Below, piece by piece: positions 48,445 through 59,961 of a stretch of DNA of 64,000 nt. The translations under genes were made by a program, and so were the position numbers. Position 1 is the stretch's first letter, and each line of letters opens with the position of its first letter. Where the stretch lies: assembly GCA_027946365.1 (NCBI GenBank), contig JAPEUQ010000003.1:2046001-2110000 (forward strand), written 5' to 3'. The DNA is from Kalmusia sp. IMI 367209 (Eukaryota; Ascomycota; Dothideomycetes; Pleosporales; Didymosphaeriaceae). The notes beneath the pieces were generated by a model that was given only the letters and a program-made list of their open reading frames with translations, made no database searches and was not told the DNA's origin.

Positions 48445-50796
48445 CTAGAAACCCTCTAAAACCCGCCACCTCCCGCCCATCCCTACGCCCCCGTTCTCAT
48501 CCCACTCATCCAGCTCCTTGAATCTCTGCGAGAGCTCGCTAACTAGCCGCTTGACATGGTCGTGGCATTCTTGCCGCTGTTTCTTGCGTTCAACGTACGC
48601 GTGCGGATCGCGCAGCGATTGCGAAGCTTCTTGCTTGTTTTTTAAATTGAGGTGGTATGCGCGGCGGGAGAAGGCGGCTTCGAGAGCGGGTAGCACAACG
48701 CCCGTTAAGGCAGTGATCTCGGTGGGAGCGGAGGAGTTGGGCGATGTGGGTTGGCTGGGGTGTTGATATGAGGAAGTAGGTTTCGGGCGACCGAATGAAC
48801 CGCGGGACATTGGTGAGGGCTTGCTGGGTGGAGCTGGGAGAGGGTGCGAAGGGGTTTGTGAGCCTGTCAGCTTGTTCCAATCGTTGATTAAAGGACCGCC
48901 GAAAGGATCATAGTCGGAACGACTTATTGAAGCCGGATCAATTGGTTGCTGTGACGACGACGCTGGCTTCTGGCTTGTGAGTTGGGGCAGTGGTTGTTGA
49001 CCAGCGAGTGGTGGGAGTGGCTTCTGGACTTGAGATGGTCGCGGAATCTGAGTTTGATTTTGGATCGGGCTCTGCGACTTCGGTTGACTCGGGGACATAG
49101 CATTACTGTTTGGGGCTTGAACTTGGCCACCACGGAATGGTGGTATCTCAGGAATGGTCATTTGTGGAAGTACTGAAGCGCGCGTGGGCGTAGGATCGCG
49201 TTGCGGAGTTACTTCCATGGCGGCCATGTCTTCAGCGATCGAACGCTGAAGATATTCGTCATAGTCTCGAGCGAGCGGTGTTTGCCGTCTAGGTTGTTGG
49301 ACAGGCTGTTTGGTTGGAGTGACCAGGCCCCGACTCAAAGGGTGCGGCGAGAAGACTGCAGGTACCGGAGATTTCCGTACCTCTTGAGTCGTTGGCGGCT
49401 GAAGTGGTGGAATCGATCTCTTCTCCGGGGACGGTGGTAGAGGAACTCGCAGTGCCGTCTTTAACGAGCTCATCGGTGAGGTTGGGATATCAAACTTTGC
49501 TAAGCGCTTCGTCGGAGATGGTGGTGGACTTGCTCGGATGGTCTCTTCTGATGCATAGTAGTTTTCATCTCCGACTGCGTTTCTTGAATTGACAACCGGC
49601 TTTCTCTGGGGAGACACATTCCTAGCATTCGCACCGGCCTCATTCATCGGCTTCAGAGCTGGACCCCTCTGATTGTGAATCGGACGGACCGTGCCAAAGT
49701 CCCACAGCTCCTCGTTGACCGGTTCCTTCTTCTTCTGGGGTGTAGCTTCATCAGACGAATCATCCTGCTTAGGGTGGCGAGCTTGGTACTCCTGGTAGCG
49801 AAAAATCAGGTCTTGTAATTTCCCCGGTTTTCCCGCTTTCCGGATGAAGCTCGTTTGCAGCAGCTGTTTCGCAGATGGTCGATCTTTTTGGATCTTTTCT
49901 CAGGCAGTAATCGACAAACTCCTTGAACTGTGGTGAAAATTTGCCAGATAATTGTGGTGAAGGGTTCTTCGGGATGAGGAAAAGCACCTTCATGGGATGT
50001 ATGTCTGCGTAAGGAGGTTCGCCCTGTGCGAGTTCGAGTGCGGTGATGCCGAGAGACCAGATATCGGCTTTATGATCGTATCCAGACTGTTTGATGACCT
50101 CTGGAGCCATCCAAAAGGGCGTTCCAACAAAGGTGTTTTTCTTCGTCATCGTCGCGGATAGCTGTCCTGAGACGCCGAAATCGGCCAGTTTGACTTGACC
50201 ATTGGAGCCGACGAGAATGTTGGCAGCTATGCGCGCATTAGTGCCACGGTTGCCAATTGGAGATGGTATATCTCACCTTTGATGTCCCGATGCAGCTTGT
50301 GGTCATCGTGCAAGTAGACAAGCCCCATGAGCAACTCTTTGAGTATGACTGCAATCTCGCTCTCCTCGATGGGGCCGGGCCTCATCAAGTCGGCGCAACT
50401 TCCTCCGGAACAGAATTCCATCACTATCCAGAGTTCGGTGCCGTGCAGGTACGAGCCAAAGTACTTGGTGACATAGGGAGAGTTCATGCCGGATAGTATA
50501 GAGATCTCGCTTATTATGTCGTCGACCTCGTCCTCGGCATTTTCAACGTCGATGATCTTGATAGCCACAAGCTGGCCATTCCGTCGGTCGATCCTGGGGA
50601 AGATCAGCGTTCTGTCCGTATGGTATGGCTTCCGGCGAAACGTACCCTTTGTATACTTTTCCAAAGCTGCCTCCTCCTGTATGTTGTCAGCATTAACCCC
50701 CAGATATGTCCTGCTCGAGTGCCCACCTATGCATTGCTGCTTGGTGTACAGCGTCGTGGGGTCCACCGAGCCGCTCACACCGAATCCCTCGGCCAT
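48445..50796 (-). CDS. Ste20-group (GCK: Sps1/Kic1/Nak1-type) kinase, one frameshift
   Basis: Four exons on the minus strand: 50796-50727, 50676-50646, 50593-50277 and 50226-48445, with introns of 50, 52 and 50 bases. The kinase domain reads [24 protein letters not shown], then LHRDIKAANIL across intron 3, [10 protein letters not shown], and the GCK signature [12 protein letters not shown]. The frame breaks at about 49889 at a run of five A (five T on the plus strand). With one base fewer, the frame continues through [18 protein letters not shown] into the long 48445-49647 frame, giving about 732 residues. Joined exons total 2,200 bases, one more than a multiple of three. The C-terminal 400 residues are Pro/Ser/Gln-rich with a helical end. 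Fungal relatives act in polarity and morphogenesis signalling. As written, the protein would end at 49769. Confidence 0.85.
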
Positions 50797-52809
50797 GTTT
50801 GTTCCAAATCGTTCAACGAATGTGCGTGTTCCAACAAAGTCCAACTAAGAAAAGGTATGTATTCGCGCGCCTGGGGGTCGTGTGTGCTAGCGAGGCGTAA
50901 TTGCACTCGGGCGCGAAAGGCGGTCTAGGCGGGGCAGACGAAGCGGCAACAGCGAACGCAGCGTAATTGAGAAGAATAGAGGTGAACGAATATGCTGCGA
51001 TTATCTGTCTCGAAGGAGGAGCGGTCGCGCAGAAGTCGCGAATGGGGTCGCTGTCCACTCAAGTTAGCAAGCACCCTGGACCGGCGGTTGCATTCCAGCA
51101 TTTCACAAACTCACCCTGTGTAAATGCTCTACGGCCCAAAGCGTGGCCGGTGTACAGGCCGTGAATCCAACTAAAACACTTGTCCGGTGGGAGCTGCGTG
51201 ACAAACGGCCGCTTCAAGGTGACAGTAGCGCTTCCAAGGTTGCGTCGGACTCGGCTCCAGCGGTGGTGTTTACAACAACAGAGATCGCGGCGGCAACCAG
51301 CTCGTGGCCAATGCCCGGGTCCGCGTCAACACCAGCGTGTTCGGACGAATTGCAGCGATGTGCAGGGTAAGTTGTTGATTGCGACTGATTGCTGTTCGAG
51401 AGGATGGCCAGCCTAGGCACGGCGTGTTTACGCTCCGTTGTCATGGATGGGCTGCCATGTTGCGGCGCGTCTGCGGTGACAGGGATATGCGACCGCGAGC
51501 TGACCATCCTGGCCATCGCAAGCCACGACGCGGTAATTTCGCAGCAATTACATTGGAATCATTGATTGTCAATCTCGAGATACCCCAGCCCGGTGAATCG
51601 ACGGGAGCCAATGACCCTCGTCGCACGAAGACTTCGCTGTCGGAGGTTTGGTGGGATGGCGGGGTAATGATTCGTTGACATGGCCCTACAGCAACGACAC
51701 GCCTTGTTTCGATCTTGACAGGATCGCGACACCCGTCCAACCACCAGACCGGTACACACATCTCGAATAACGGTCAAGCAGCTATGTTCGCCACCGATTT
51801 CACGTCCATTCTACGCTTGATCAGGACGAGTCTATCTATCCTTCGAACCTTCGATGCTCATATTAATTCGTTTTAGTATATATCAACACCTATACCCGGC
51901 GTCTCTCAAACAGTATAAGGTGTGAGCGACGGTGCTAACGAAGCTGAACATCACATGATGGGGCATCATGCAGGTGTAAGTAACTGAGCTGAGCTGCACG
52001 CAAACACTACATTTCTCAATGATCATCTTGCAGTCGGTATGACGTGTGAATCATGTACATTGTTCAAAGCATAAAAGCGTGAGGAAGGTAGATGTCACTT
52101 GAAACATGGAAGACTGACAGAAACATCTCATTCATACGTACACCACATACCCGTCGCCAGACTATCTCGCATATCCCGTAAGGTATCACGCAAAACAGAT
52201 CCACGCCCCCCCAAAAAACCAGGTAACAGTCTCTCTCCACACACACACACAACCATTGACGGACATGCTCAGAGCTAGACTATGTACGCCCATCAACGTG
52301 CCTCACGCCCGGGCTCCTCCACACCATTCGCATAAAAACATGAACCAGATAAGACCCAAAATCTCTTGCCGCTAAAAATACAGTGGGTGAAAGTCGTTAA
52401 CCGAGTGACCGAACCAGGAGACGTGGAAAGACTATAAAAGCAGAAATTGGTAATTTTGCCAGCATGCGTATGCTGGTAACATCTGGTGTGCCCCAGTATT
52501 TTGGTCGACGTCTACCCATTCCCGTTACCGCCGACCGAAGAAGGTGATGTAAATGAACTGTTCAATCAGAGCATGCCACCGAAAAGCCTGCCTTAACCGG
52601 TACCATGTCATGTCCCCCCAAACTCCATCAAGTCGCTGGTATACTGGACTTGTTTCTACTCCGACCAAAAACGCACCTTCGACACCTGTCGCTAGAACGA
52701 GACATGCAAGCGGTCGTATGATGCGTCGTAGGAATACTTATTATCGTAGATGTTCGTATTGGCGCAAAGGTCATAACCTTCCCAATCGATGTATAAACTG
52801 CGTGCCGTC
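50797..52809. other. Long spacer upstream of the kinase, downstream of the zinc-finger gene
   Basis: This is GC-rich near 50.8-51.8 kb with many chance open frames and no recognisable gene, then AT-leaning to 52.8 kb. A CA-dinucleotide run lies at about 52238-52252. Confidence 0.5.
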
Positions 52810-54636
52810 TTACTGTTGCGTATTTTGCGCGTGTTGTTGAGCAAGTTGTGCACGGAGTGTGGTAACTTCGGTTTGCAAAGTCGTCATCTTTGTCTCGTGT
52901 TCTTGTGCCATCTTCGCCATACGGGCCTCTACGTCTCGTACGTACTGCCACATGTCGATTCCTTGGTTGCCCATTACTTCGCGCATGCTACCACCGCTAC
53001 TCGCGCCGTGACTCGACACACTGCCCGGCTGCGAACTTGATCCCGGCACTTGTTGATGTTGGAGCATGCTAGGCCCGTTCTTGCCACCCTGAGAGCCTTG
53101 CTTGGGTAACATGCTAGGAGCCAAGCCAGGTAAAGCGGGCAGATGAGGGCCGTTGTTGGCCTGCGGAGGCGCCATACCCATCGATGGTGACCCCCGAGCC
53201 CGACTGAAGCTTGGATGGATATTTGGCGACCGTGACCCTGGCAAGCTGCCGTCGTGCGCACCGAGGCGGTGCTGGTCTTGCTGGCCAGGGGAGAGGGGTT
53301 TGGGGCTTTCAGTCATCGGAGGGCCTCCTGTGCTGAACATATTCGCTTGACTCGCCGTGTAGTGAAGAGATGATATGCTTCCAGGAGCTAGTTTTGGCGA
53401 AATATTAGTGGACTGATTGGTTGAAGGACCACTAGGTGGTGGGTATAAGTTATTGCCTCCATACTGTCCGCGATTGGCAGCAAGGGGCGGGTAGGTACTT
53501 GAATGCTGACGATACGGACCTTGCGTAGAGTTTCCTGTATTTTGCCTCTTACGCGCCGGCTCACTAACACGTCGTCCGTCATCATCCTCGTCTCCTTCAC
53601 CGTCATGTTCACCGCCATGGTACATGACGCCGTCCATGCCATCTTCTCCCTTTCCATCCGCCATGTCATCGTTGTCGATCCCGAAGCTAGATCGTCGACC
53701 GGCGCACCCGCCTTGTCCTTTGTTGTGTCGGGCGAGGGCATCACCACGAGCAAATCTACGTCCGCACTTGGGACAGGTGTGCGGGCGTTCTCCTGTGTGA
53801 AGTTTTGTGTGGCGTTTTAAGTCGTGCAGGCGCCGGAAACGGGCTTGGCAGGTAGGACATTCATATGGCTTTTCTTGACTATGCGTTAAGAGATGACTCT
53901 TCAAGTTGTGGTGTCGCGTAAAGTCGGTAGCGCAATAGGGACACTTGTGGCGCTTGGCCGACGGCGACTTGGGGCTGTTCTGGTAACCGGGCAAGCTCAT
54001 CTGGCGCGCCGGAGCGCGTGGGTCGTGTTCTGGCTGCAACGGGCCTGGGAAGGTGAAGGCGCGATTGCTTGCATTCTCGGACGGATTGGGTGCGATGTGT
54101 TGGTGTTGGGTATGCATTGGAGGTTGTTGATGCTGAGGCGCGCCTTCGTGGCCTCCCATGTTCGCCGACGGCGCCGCCGCTTCCAAGTTTGTCGCGGCGG
54201 GTGGGTTGTTCGAGTCGGCTGAGCCAAAGCTGGAGAGGCTCACCGGACTCGTCTGCATGTTGTCACCCGTCATTCCGGCCGACTCGGGAATGACCAGGGC
54301 CTTTTGTGCCTTTTCCACGGGCCCGCTCATGTGTGCTGGTGCGTCTTTGTGGTTGTTCACGGCGGACTGGGCCGTCCCGATGAGGCTCTGAACCACGGCG
54401 TGGGCGGGATTGGGGCTCGTTTGGCGCAGCAATTGATGTTGTCGCCGCCGCTCGTCCTCGAGCGCAGCGGCCCCCGTGAGCGGTTGAGGCGAGTGTCTTG
54501 GCGAGAGTCCCCGCGGGGATTTGGTGAGATGGGTCCCGAACGTCGCGCCCGCGTGTGAAGTGGGTGTTGCCGTTCTGTTGGGCACTGGGAATGAGCCGGT
54601 GTGCGTAGGCGTGATGGCTCGAGTAGACGCTGCCAT
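52810..54636 (-). CDS. C2H2 zinc-finger transcription factor, three fingers
   Basis: An intact single-exon frame of 608 residues starting at a CCCATGGC context. Three tandem fingers lie mid-protein: residues 232-252 (CPYC ... HLLTH), 260-280 (CPTC ... HTKLH) and 288-311 (CPKC ... HNKGQGGC, a C2HC variant), joined by SQEKPYE and TGERPHT linkers. A basic CAGRRSS follows. The N-terminal 220 residues are Pro/Gln/Ser-rich. After the fingers come an acidic Asp/Glu segment and another long disordered region. The last 45 residues form a probable coiled coil (VEARMAKMAQEHETKMTTL), suggesting dimerisation. It should act in the nucleus as a sequence-specific regulator. I recognise the finger arrangement as a conserved Pezizomycotina type but cannot name an ortholog with confidence. 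Confidence 0.88.
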   Translation of the reverse strand: MAASTRAITPTHTGSFPVPNRTATPTSHAGATFGTHLTKSPRGLSPRHSPQPLTGAAALEDERRRQHQLLRQTSPNPAHAVVQSLIGTAQSAVNNHKDAPAHMSGPVEKAQKALVIPESAGMTGDNMQTSPVSLSSFGSADSNNPPAATNLEAAAPSANMGGHEGAPQHQQPPMHTQHQHIAPNPSENASNRAFTFPGPLQPEHDPRAPARQMSLPGYQNSPKSPSAKRHKCPYCATDFTRHHNLKSHLLTHSQEKPYECPTCQARFRRLHDLKRHTKLHTGERPHTCPKCGRRFARGDALARHNKGQGGCAGRRSSFGIDNDDMADGKGEDGMDGVMYHGGEHDGEGDEDDDGRRVSEPARKRQNTGNSTQGPYRQHSSTYPPLAANRGQYGGNNLYPPPSGPSTNQSTNISPKLAPGSISSLHYTASQANMFSTGGPPMTESPKPLSPGQQDQHRLGAHDGSLPGSRSPNIHPSFSRARGSPSMGMAPPQANNGPHLPALPGLAPSMLPKQGSQGGKNGPSMLQHQQVPGSSSQPGSVSSHGASSGGSMREVMGNQGIDMWQYVRDVEARMAKMAQEHETKMTTLQTEVTTLRAQLAQQHAQNTQQ

Positions 54637-57600
54637 GGGTTATAGTGGAGGAGGTGATATGGTGGTGATCCTTGCTACCATGTTAGCTTCACTCGCCTCT
54701 TTACCATCGCTTGGGAAGCGAGTGGATCGCTGGAGGACATGACCACGCACCTTTTGGTTTGCAGTGTTTTCACTGTGCGCAGTTGTTGTACCTCGGTCGC
54801 AAAGATCAGCCAAGGCTCATGGCAGCATTCGCCGCCCACAGATCCTCCAGATGAGATGCGCGCGCGAGCGAGCCAGCTTTCTGCGATGCGGGCCGGGCTG
54901 GCGTCGCAGAGGTGCAGGGAGTGCGGCTGCAGTTGCTCGCGAGCCAAGACGGACGCTCAGGCGAACCAAGAAACCGTCCAATGTCGAGTACGGGGCGCGC
55001 AGCAGAGATGCAATGCAGTCGAAGGGCGTGGGAGGGTGCTGTGATGCGGTCGGCGGTCGCGATGCGACGGGTGATGGCAGCTGGCGAACCGGAGGGTGGA
55101 GGTTTGCGGTGCGGCGCTGTCCAAGCAGTCCAAACAGTGGCAGTGAGGCTGTGGCGATTAGCGGCCGTGGGAGGCGCTAGGGACCGCTCGCTGCGATGGC
55201 GGGCAGAGGGAGGGGGGGCAGCAGCGTGCGACGGTGGAGGACAATGGGCAGGGGAACCGTGTGCGCTGGCAGCGTCTCCAAGGGCAGCTGGGTCTGCGAG
55301 ACAGCGACAGTGGGATGGAGGTGTGGTGGTGCTGGCTGCTGGGCGACGGCTGGGAGTGCCGCTGCGATGACGAGCGGTCGCCGGGCTGGAAGCTGCCCAG
55401 ATGTGGCTGGACGGCTGCAGGCTAGCGCAGCGACGATGAAATGCAACACGGACCCCAGCGAGCCGAGCGACGACGAGCACCGGCTTCTCGTGCTGATCAC
55501 CACCTCGAAGCCTGGCGCCCGCCTCGCGCTACAGCTTTCCCTCGTTCCTCGGGCCCTGCCTCCGCTGCCCTCGAGCGCTTGAGATTTCCCCCCCGCTCGC
55601 TGTGCGCAGACGGGCTGGCGACCGCGCAAAGAGGTCTGGTGGGTTGCGCATCATGACTGGTTGGCGGCGGGAGCAATTTGGCCGGGCAGCCTCACACACG
55701 CGGCCTGTGGGCTCGCGAAGAATCGGGCCCGCGATGCAGGCTGTGCAAAGAGGCGGCGCCTCGCTGAACAGTCAGCTACTCCAGCAGACACCCAGCAGAC
55801 ACCCAGCAGACACCCAGCAGACACCAGCCGCACGCAGCCATTCACACCCCAGCGCCCGCTCGGCTCCGGCGCACCTCGTCCCCAAACGGCATGACCGCCT
55901 TGCCGACGACACGAGCGCCACAAAGGCCAAGTCGCACGCTCCACCGACAAGCCTGACTAAGGCCATCGCCGTTTCGCTGCTCGCGCTGCACGACACGGCG
56001 GCGAGGGACGCGGCAAGGGACACAAATGGCAAGGGACAGCACGTACAGCAGAGCCTTCACACCGCGCGCCAGCCGCCTCGGTGTCTTGTCATGGTCCAGC
56101 AAAGAGACCATGGGGAATGCTCGACGAAGTGGCGTGGCGCAGCGCCCATCATCACCACGACTGCCGCTCCGCTCTGCATGCCACCATCCCCCATCGTCCG
56201 ATCACCTCCCGTAGCAGAGAACTGTTGGCCTAAACGAGTCAATCCTCTCCCTCGGCCTGCCGACAAAGGCAGCTGTGCCCGCTCGCCGCTACCACACCAA
56301 CGAGCGTGCCCATACAGCCTGATGTCTTCACCAATCGATTCCTTCTGTGGCTAATTTCCATTGGCGCGCCACAGCTCGCTGGCAGCCACTCAGCACCGCG
56401 CGCGACCATCTTGCCCTTTCACCGGACACCACAAAGCAGGTTTTGCCGCCTTCCGAGCAGAGTCTTCACCACCGCACCGGTCGGGGCGAGACATTGCCCG
56501 TCGTAACACTTGCAAGTGGTCAGCGCACCCGTCAGCCACCCTCCAGGCAGCCAGGCGATCTTTTTGCCATGTGCGATCAACTTGAGCCTCCGGCGCCAAT
56601 TGCTCACAGCTGCCAGCCCTAGCCCAGCCCCGAACGGATTGACACGCGATCGTCAGGCACCGCTCCCGGCACTCACCACCGGGAGCTCTGCAACCTGGCA
56701 CACTCTTCTCTTGTAGCAGTATGGCAGCAGATGAAGCATAGTCGCCATCTCGCCAGCGACGCGAGCTTTTGGCCTCCGCGGAAACGCCATCGGAAGGAAT
56801 TCTAAGTTTCACACTTCTCACGCATACAACAGCTATTTTTGGCCAAGCTTCGCTGCACCGCCGCAGCCCATACACCCACCACCATCACGATGCACGCTCG
56901 ACCCCACGATGTGACATGCCGATAGCAACACGGTGCCACACGCGTGACGCCTACGCTGCAAATAAGCATATGCACCGTCGAATCCCCTTCCGCAAGCAGC
57001 CGAATACCCGCTGCCCTAGCAGGCTCTTCCATGTTGACCTCAACCTCGTCGAATAACCACGAGATACACCCGTCTCTGTATCACCCATCTCTGCATGGTT
57101 GGGCCTGGGTCGGCGGGCAATTATACCGGCAGCGGCACTTACCTGGACCAAAGGCCGCCTTATCGTAGCTGCTCTTCTTGATGGAAGCTGCAGCTCGGAA
57201 CGCGACGGTCCATTTACGCACACCGTGTCTTAGGCTCACGTATTATAGTGGTGTGGCACTGTATACGTGGCGCATCAGAATTCTCCCCCACCGCCGCCAA
57301 CGAACCACAGAACTTCGAGGCCCGCCTGCAGCTCTGTTCGGAACCGTTGCCGCAAGTGGGCCGATACCCGTCTGTCCCTGGGTCGTGTCTCGCTTGTGAT
57401 GCGTGTGGCACCCGTCTATCCGTACTGCATGTGTGGCGCTCAACACTTCGACCAACGCATCCGTCGATTTGTTTTTCTTCTAGGCCTCGCGTGAGCTTCT
57501 GCATAAGGAGTAGTTCGGTTGCATTACACAGTCGGCCACGAAGAATTGCAGCACTTGAGTCAGATTTGCTCACGCATTCTTGGTTATGTAACGTTCCACC

Positions 57601-58936
57601 CAGAGCACAACACACAGATCTTATGATGGACGTTTTCAGCCCTGAAGAATCTAATATTGTCATTCCGCCAGCACTGATATAAATATATCGGTCTGCGGTT
57701 CCATCGTAGAGGTGCATGTTACATGCATTGATTCAGCCCTATGCATCCGACCCCCAAATGTGCCGCTACAGGATTGAAATAGATGTATGCACGAAACAGG
57801 CATCCGTTGCAACATGCGTCCTGCTTCGACCTGCTCGCTCCTGCGCCTTGCGCTATGCATCTAGATTTCAGCTAGAAGTCTCGAAGCGCTTGGCCTGATA
57901 GAGGCTCTCATACTAGGCTGCATGATGATGCGCGACTACTGAATCTCCCTCGGCTATCAACTATTTCAAAAGAGAGACGCTCAAGGTGTATACTCCATAT
58001 GTGCTCAGACTAGTAATGATTGCTCGCTCGCACGTGAAGTCGGCAAATGAAGTATACCTTGTATCCCTTGATGTTTTCCAAGGTATGGTAGCCCGTATTC
58101 ACTACATGTAGCCGCTTGTCGCGGAGATAGTTATTTAATTCAACGCATCATATACCCTGATATATCTTGATTTACGATACGTCTCTAGACTTTGAATCAT
58201 ATAGCATCTTACAATGAGGGAGAGAACGTATACGTGACGTTGGACCTTTTGATTATGTTTCAAGTCCCGCGATATCAGGGAAAACCACTACAAATATTTT
58301 TACAATCCAAGTACGAAGCCGGGAGCTGGGATATTACTTTATCTCTTCTCGGAAGCATATGTAGTAGATGTTATACGTATTTGCGAATGGCTAACTTGCT
58401 CCATATCCACCCAAAGGCAATATCAAAGCTGCATTCAGATTCATCTCAATCGCATTTTCTGCAGACCTGTACTGTACCTATACTTTTATCAACGTGTCCT
58501 TGCTCACCGCCGTAGTGTTTCATCATCTCGCTACTCGATATATTTCGTCCTGGAGAAAAAGGTCGGAAATTGACAAGAGAACTAATCGTGCCCAGTGTAA
58601 TCCAAGCAGCCGTACACACTCCAGCATCCACGAAAAAAAATTGCCCAGCTGAGGGGGCATTACGTCTGCGTTACATATCCCAACTTGCCGTTCGACCTTA
58701 GCATATCAACACAGCAATTATATCGTGTCGTAAAATATACACATATACACCTATTTCATCTATCTATCCACGCATTCACGGACTTTTACAATCACCGCCC
58801 CCTCCCTCTCTCAACACACAGCAAAAAAGTAAACACACCATCCCACAACCACACAAAATCAATAATATCTAGAGCTCACGCCCATCCATCCGTATCCCAC
58901 GTCCCCAGAGCCCCAAAACAACGCAGCAGCAAAAAA
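54637..58936. other. 4.3 kb region upstream of the zinc-finger gene, no gene seen
   Basis: From 54.64 to about 57.0 kb the DNA is strongly GC-rich, with long chance frames on both strands that have no recognisable domains. An 11-base tandem repeat lies at 55782-55828. From 57.0 to 58.9 kb it becomes AT-leaning. The size and composition fit a long promoter and 5' leader for the transcription factor gene, perhaps with non-coding transcripts. Confidence 0.45.
55782..55828. repeat. 11-base tandem repeat
   Basis: CAGCAGACACC is repeated four times head to tail in the GC-rich upstream region. Confidence 0.85.
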
Positions 58937-59035
58937 TGCATCCAACGGGAGTCGAACCCGTGCCAATTGCTTACGCAAGAAAACCTAGCAAGCGCTAGAT
59001 GGAAGGCAATTATCCTACCGCTGGACCATGGATGC
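58937..59035 (-). tRNA. tRNA-Gly (anticodon UCC) with intron
   Basis: The reverse strand folds as a tRNA. Acceptor stem GCATCCA pairs with TGGATGC plus discriminator A. The D stem is GTCC/GGAT. Anticodon stem ATTGC pairs with GCAAT, with loop CTTCCA then A, giving anticodon TCC. T arm ACGGG-TTCGACT-CCCGT is perfect. A 28-base intron (58972-58999) interrupts the anticodon loop one base after the anticodon, the canonical position. The mature tRNA would be 71 bases, normal for Gly. Confidence 0.93.
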
Positions 59036-59961
59036 TAAACTTCATGACGAATCTGCCGCATTAACCAAACTATATCCACACACAAAAAAACAAAATTCTT
59101 GAGCGTTTGGGGCAGGAAGGGAAAGGTTTTGCGCTGATGCGAATGTGCGTCATGGTTCTGGGAATGGTGATTGATGGGATTTGTGCGCGGGGTGTGCGGG
59201 GCTATGAGTGGGGTGGGGCGGGATTAGCGGGAACGTAATAGGGGTTTGGGTTGGGGAGGTGGGAGGACGGCGGATGTGGTTTGGGTTGGTCAGTGGTATT
59301 TTTGGATGGGTGTGGGTTTGAGCAAGGGATGAGGCAGTTTAGGTGGTGTTCATGGACATGTTCGTGAAGAAATTGTGCTGTAGCAGGGCGGGGTAGCGGA
59401 AACTGTGTACGCTTGACGGATATCTTGTTCCCCGAGTCATAGTAGGTATAGCTATCACGACAAGAGATGGAAGGAAATGGTATACGTTTGAATGTGGACT
59501 ACATTGACATTTCTTTAGAAAGTGTTTCTTTACAATTAGACATGTACTCATCAGGACCTTGCATCCACTTCACGTAGGCGAACACAAAGATAACTTTTGG
59601 AGTACTTGATAGAGTTGCGGTCATGCACCTTCATTACTAACGCGTCTATACGTGTCCATTCCGGCGTCAAACATATGTCATGCACGCTATGTCGCTCCCT
59701 ACTGCGAAGATGTTGAAGGAAAACAGACTAAGCAAAAGCTATGCCGGGACCAATAATGCGAAAATGAAAAAAATCACCAAAACCGTAACGCCAGACTATC
59801 TAGACCCTGAGCATCTCTGGGACCATTTGAGGTATCGTTGTACAACCATTTGCTTCCATGGCGTGAGAAAAAGGTGCAGCGGCGCCGGGGTTGTATCTCT
59901 GCTGGTGGTCGGAATAAGGCGAAAGGTGTGGTATATCGAAATTCGTGGAAGAAGGAAACCC
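59036..59961. other. Spacer downstream of eIF3j gene
   Basis: No gene is seen. A G-rich stretch lies at about 59160-59330 on the plus strand. Confidence 0.5.

Noticed and set aside
54764..56875. Several open frames of 90-250 codons on both strands
   Set aside because: They overlap one another in very GC-rich DNA where stops are rare. They show no domains, consistent starts or splice signals.
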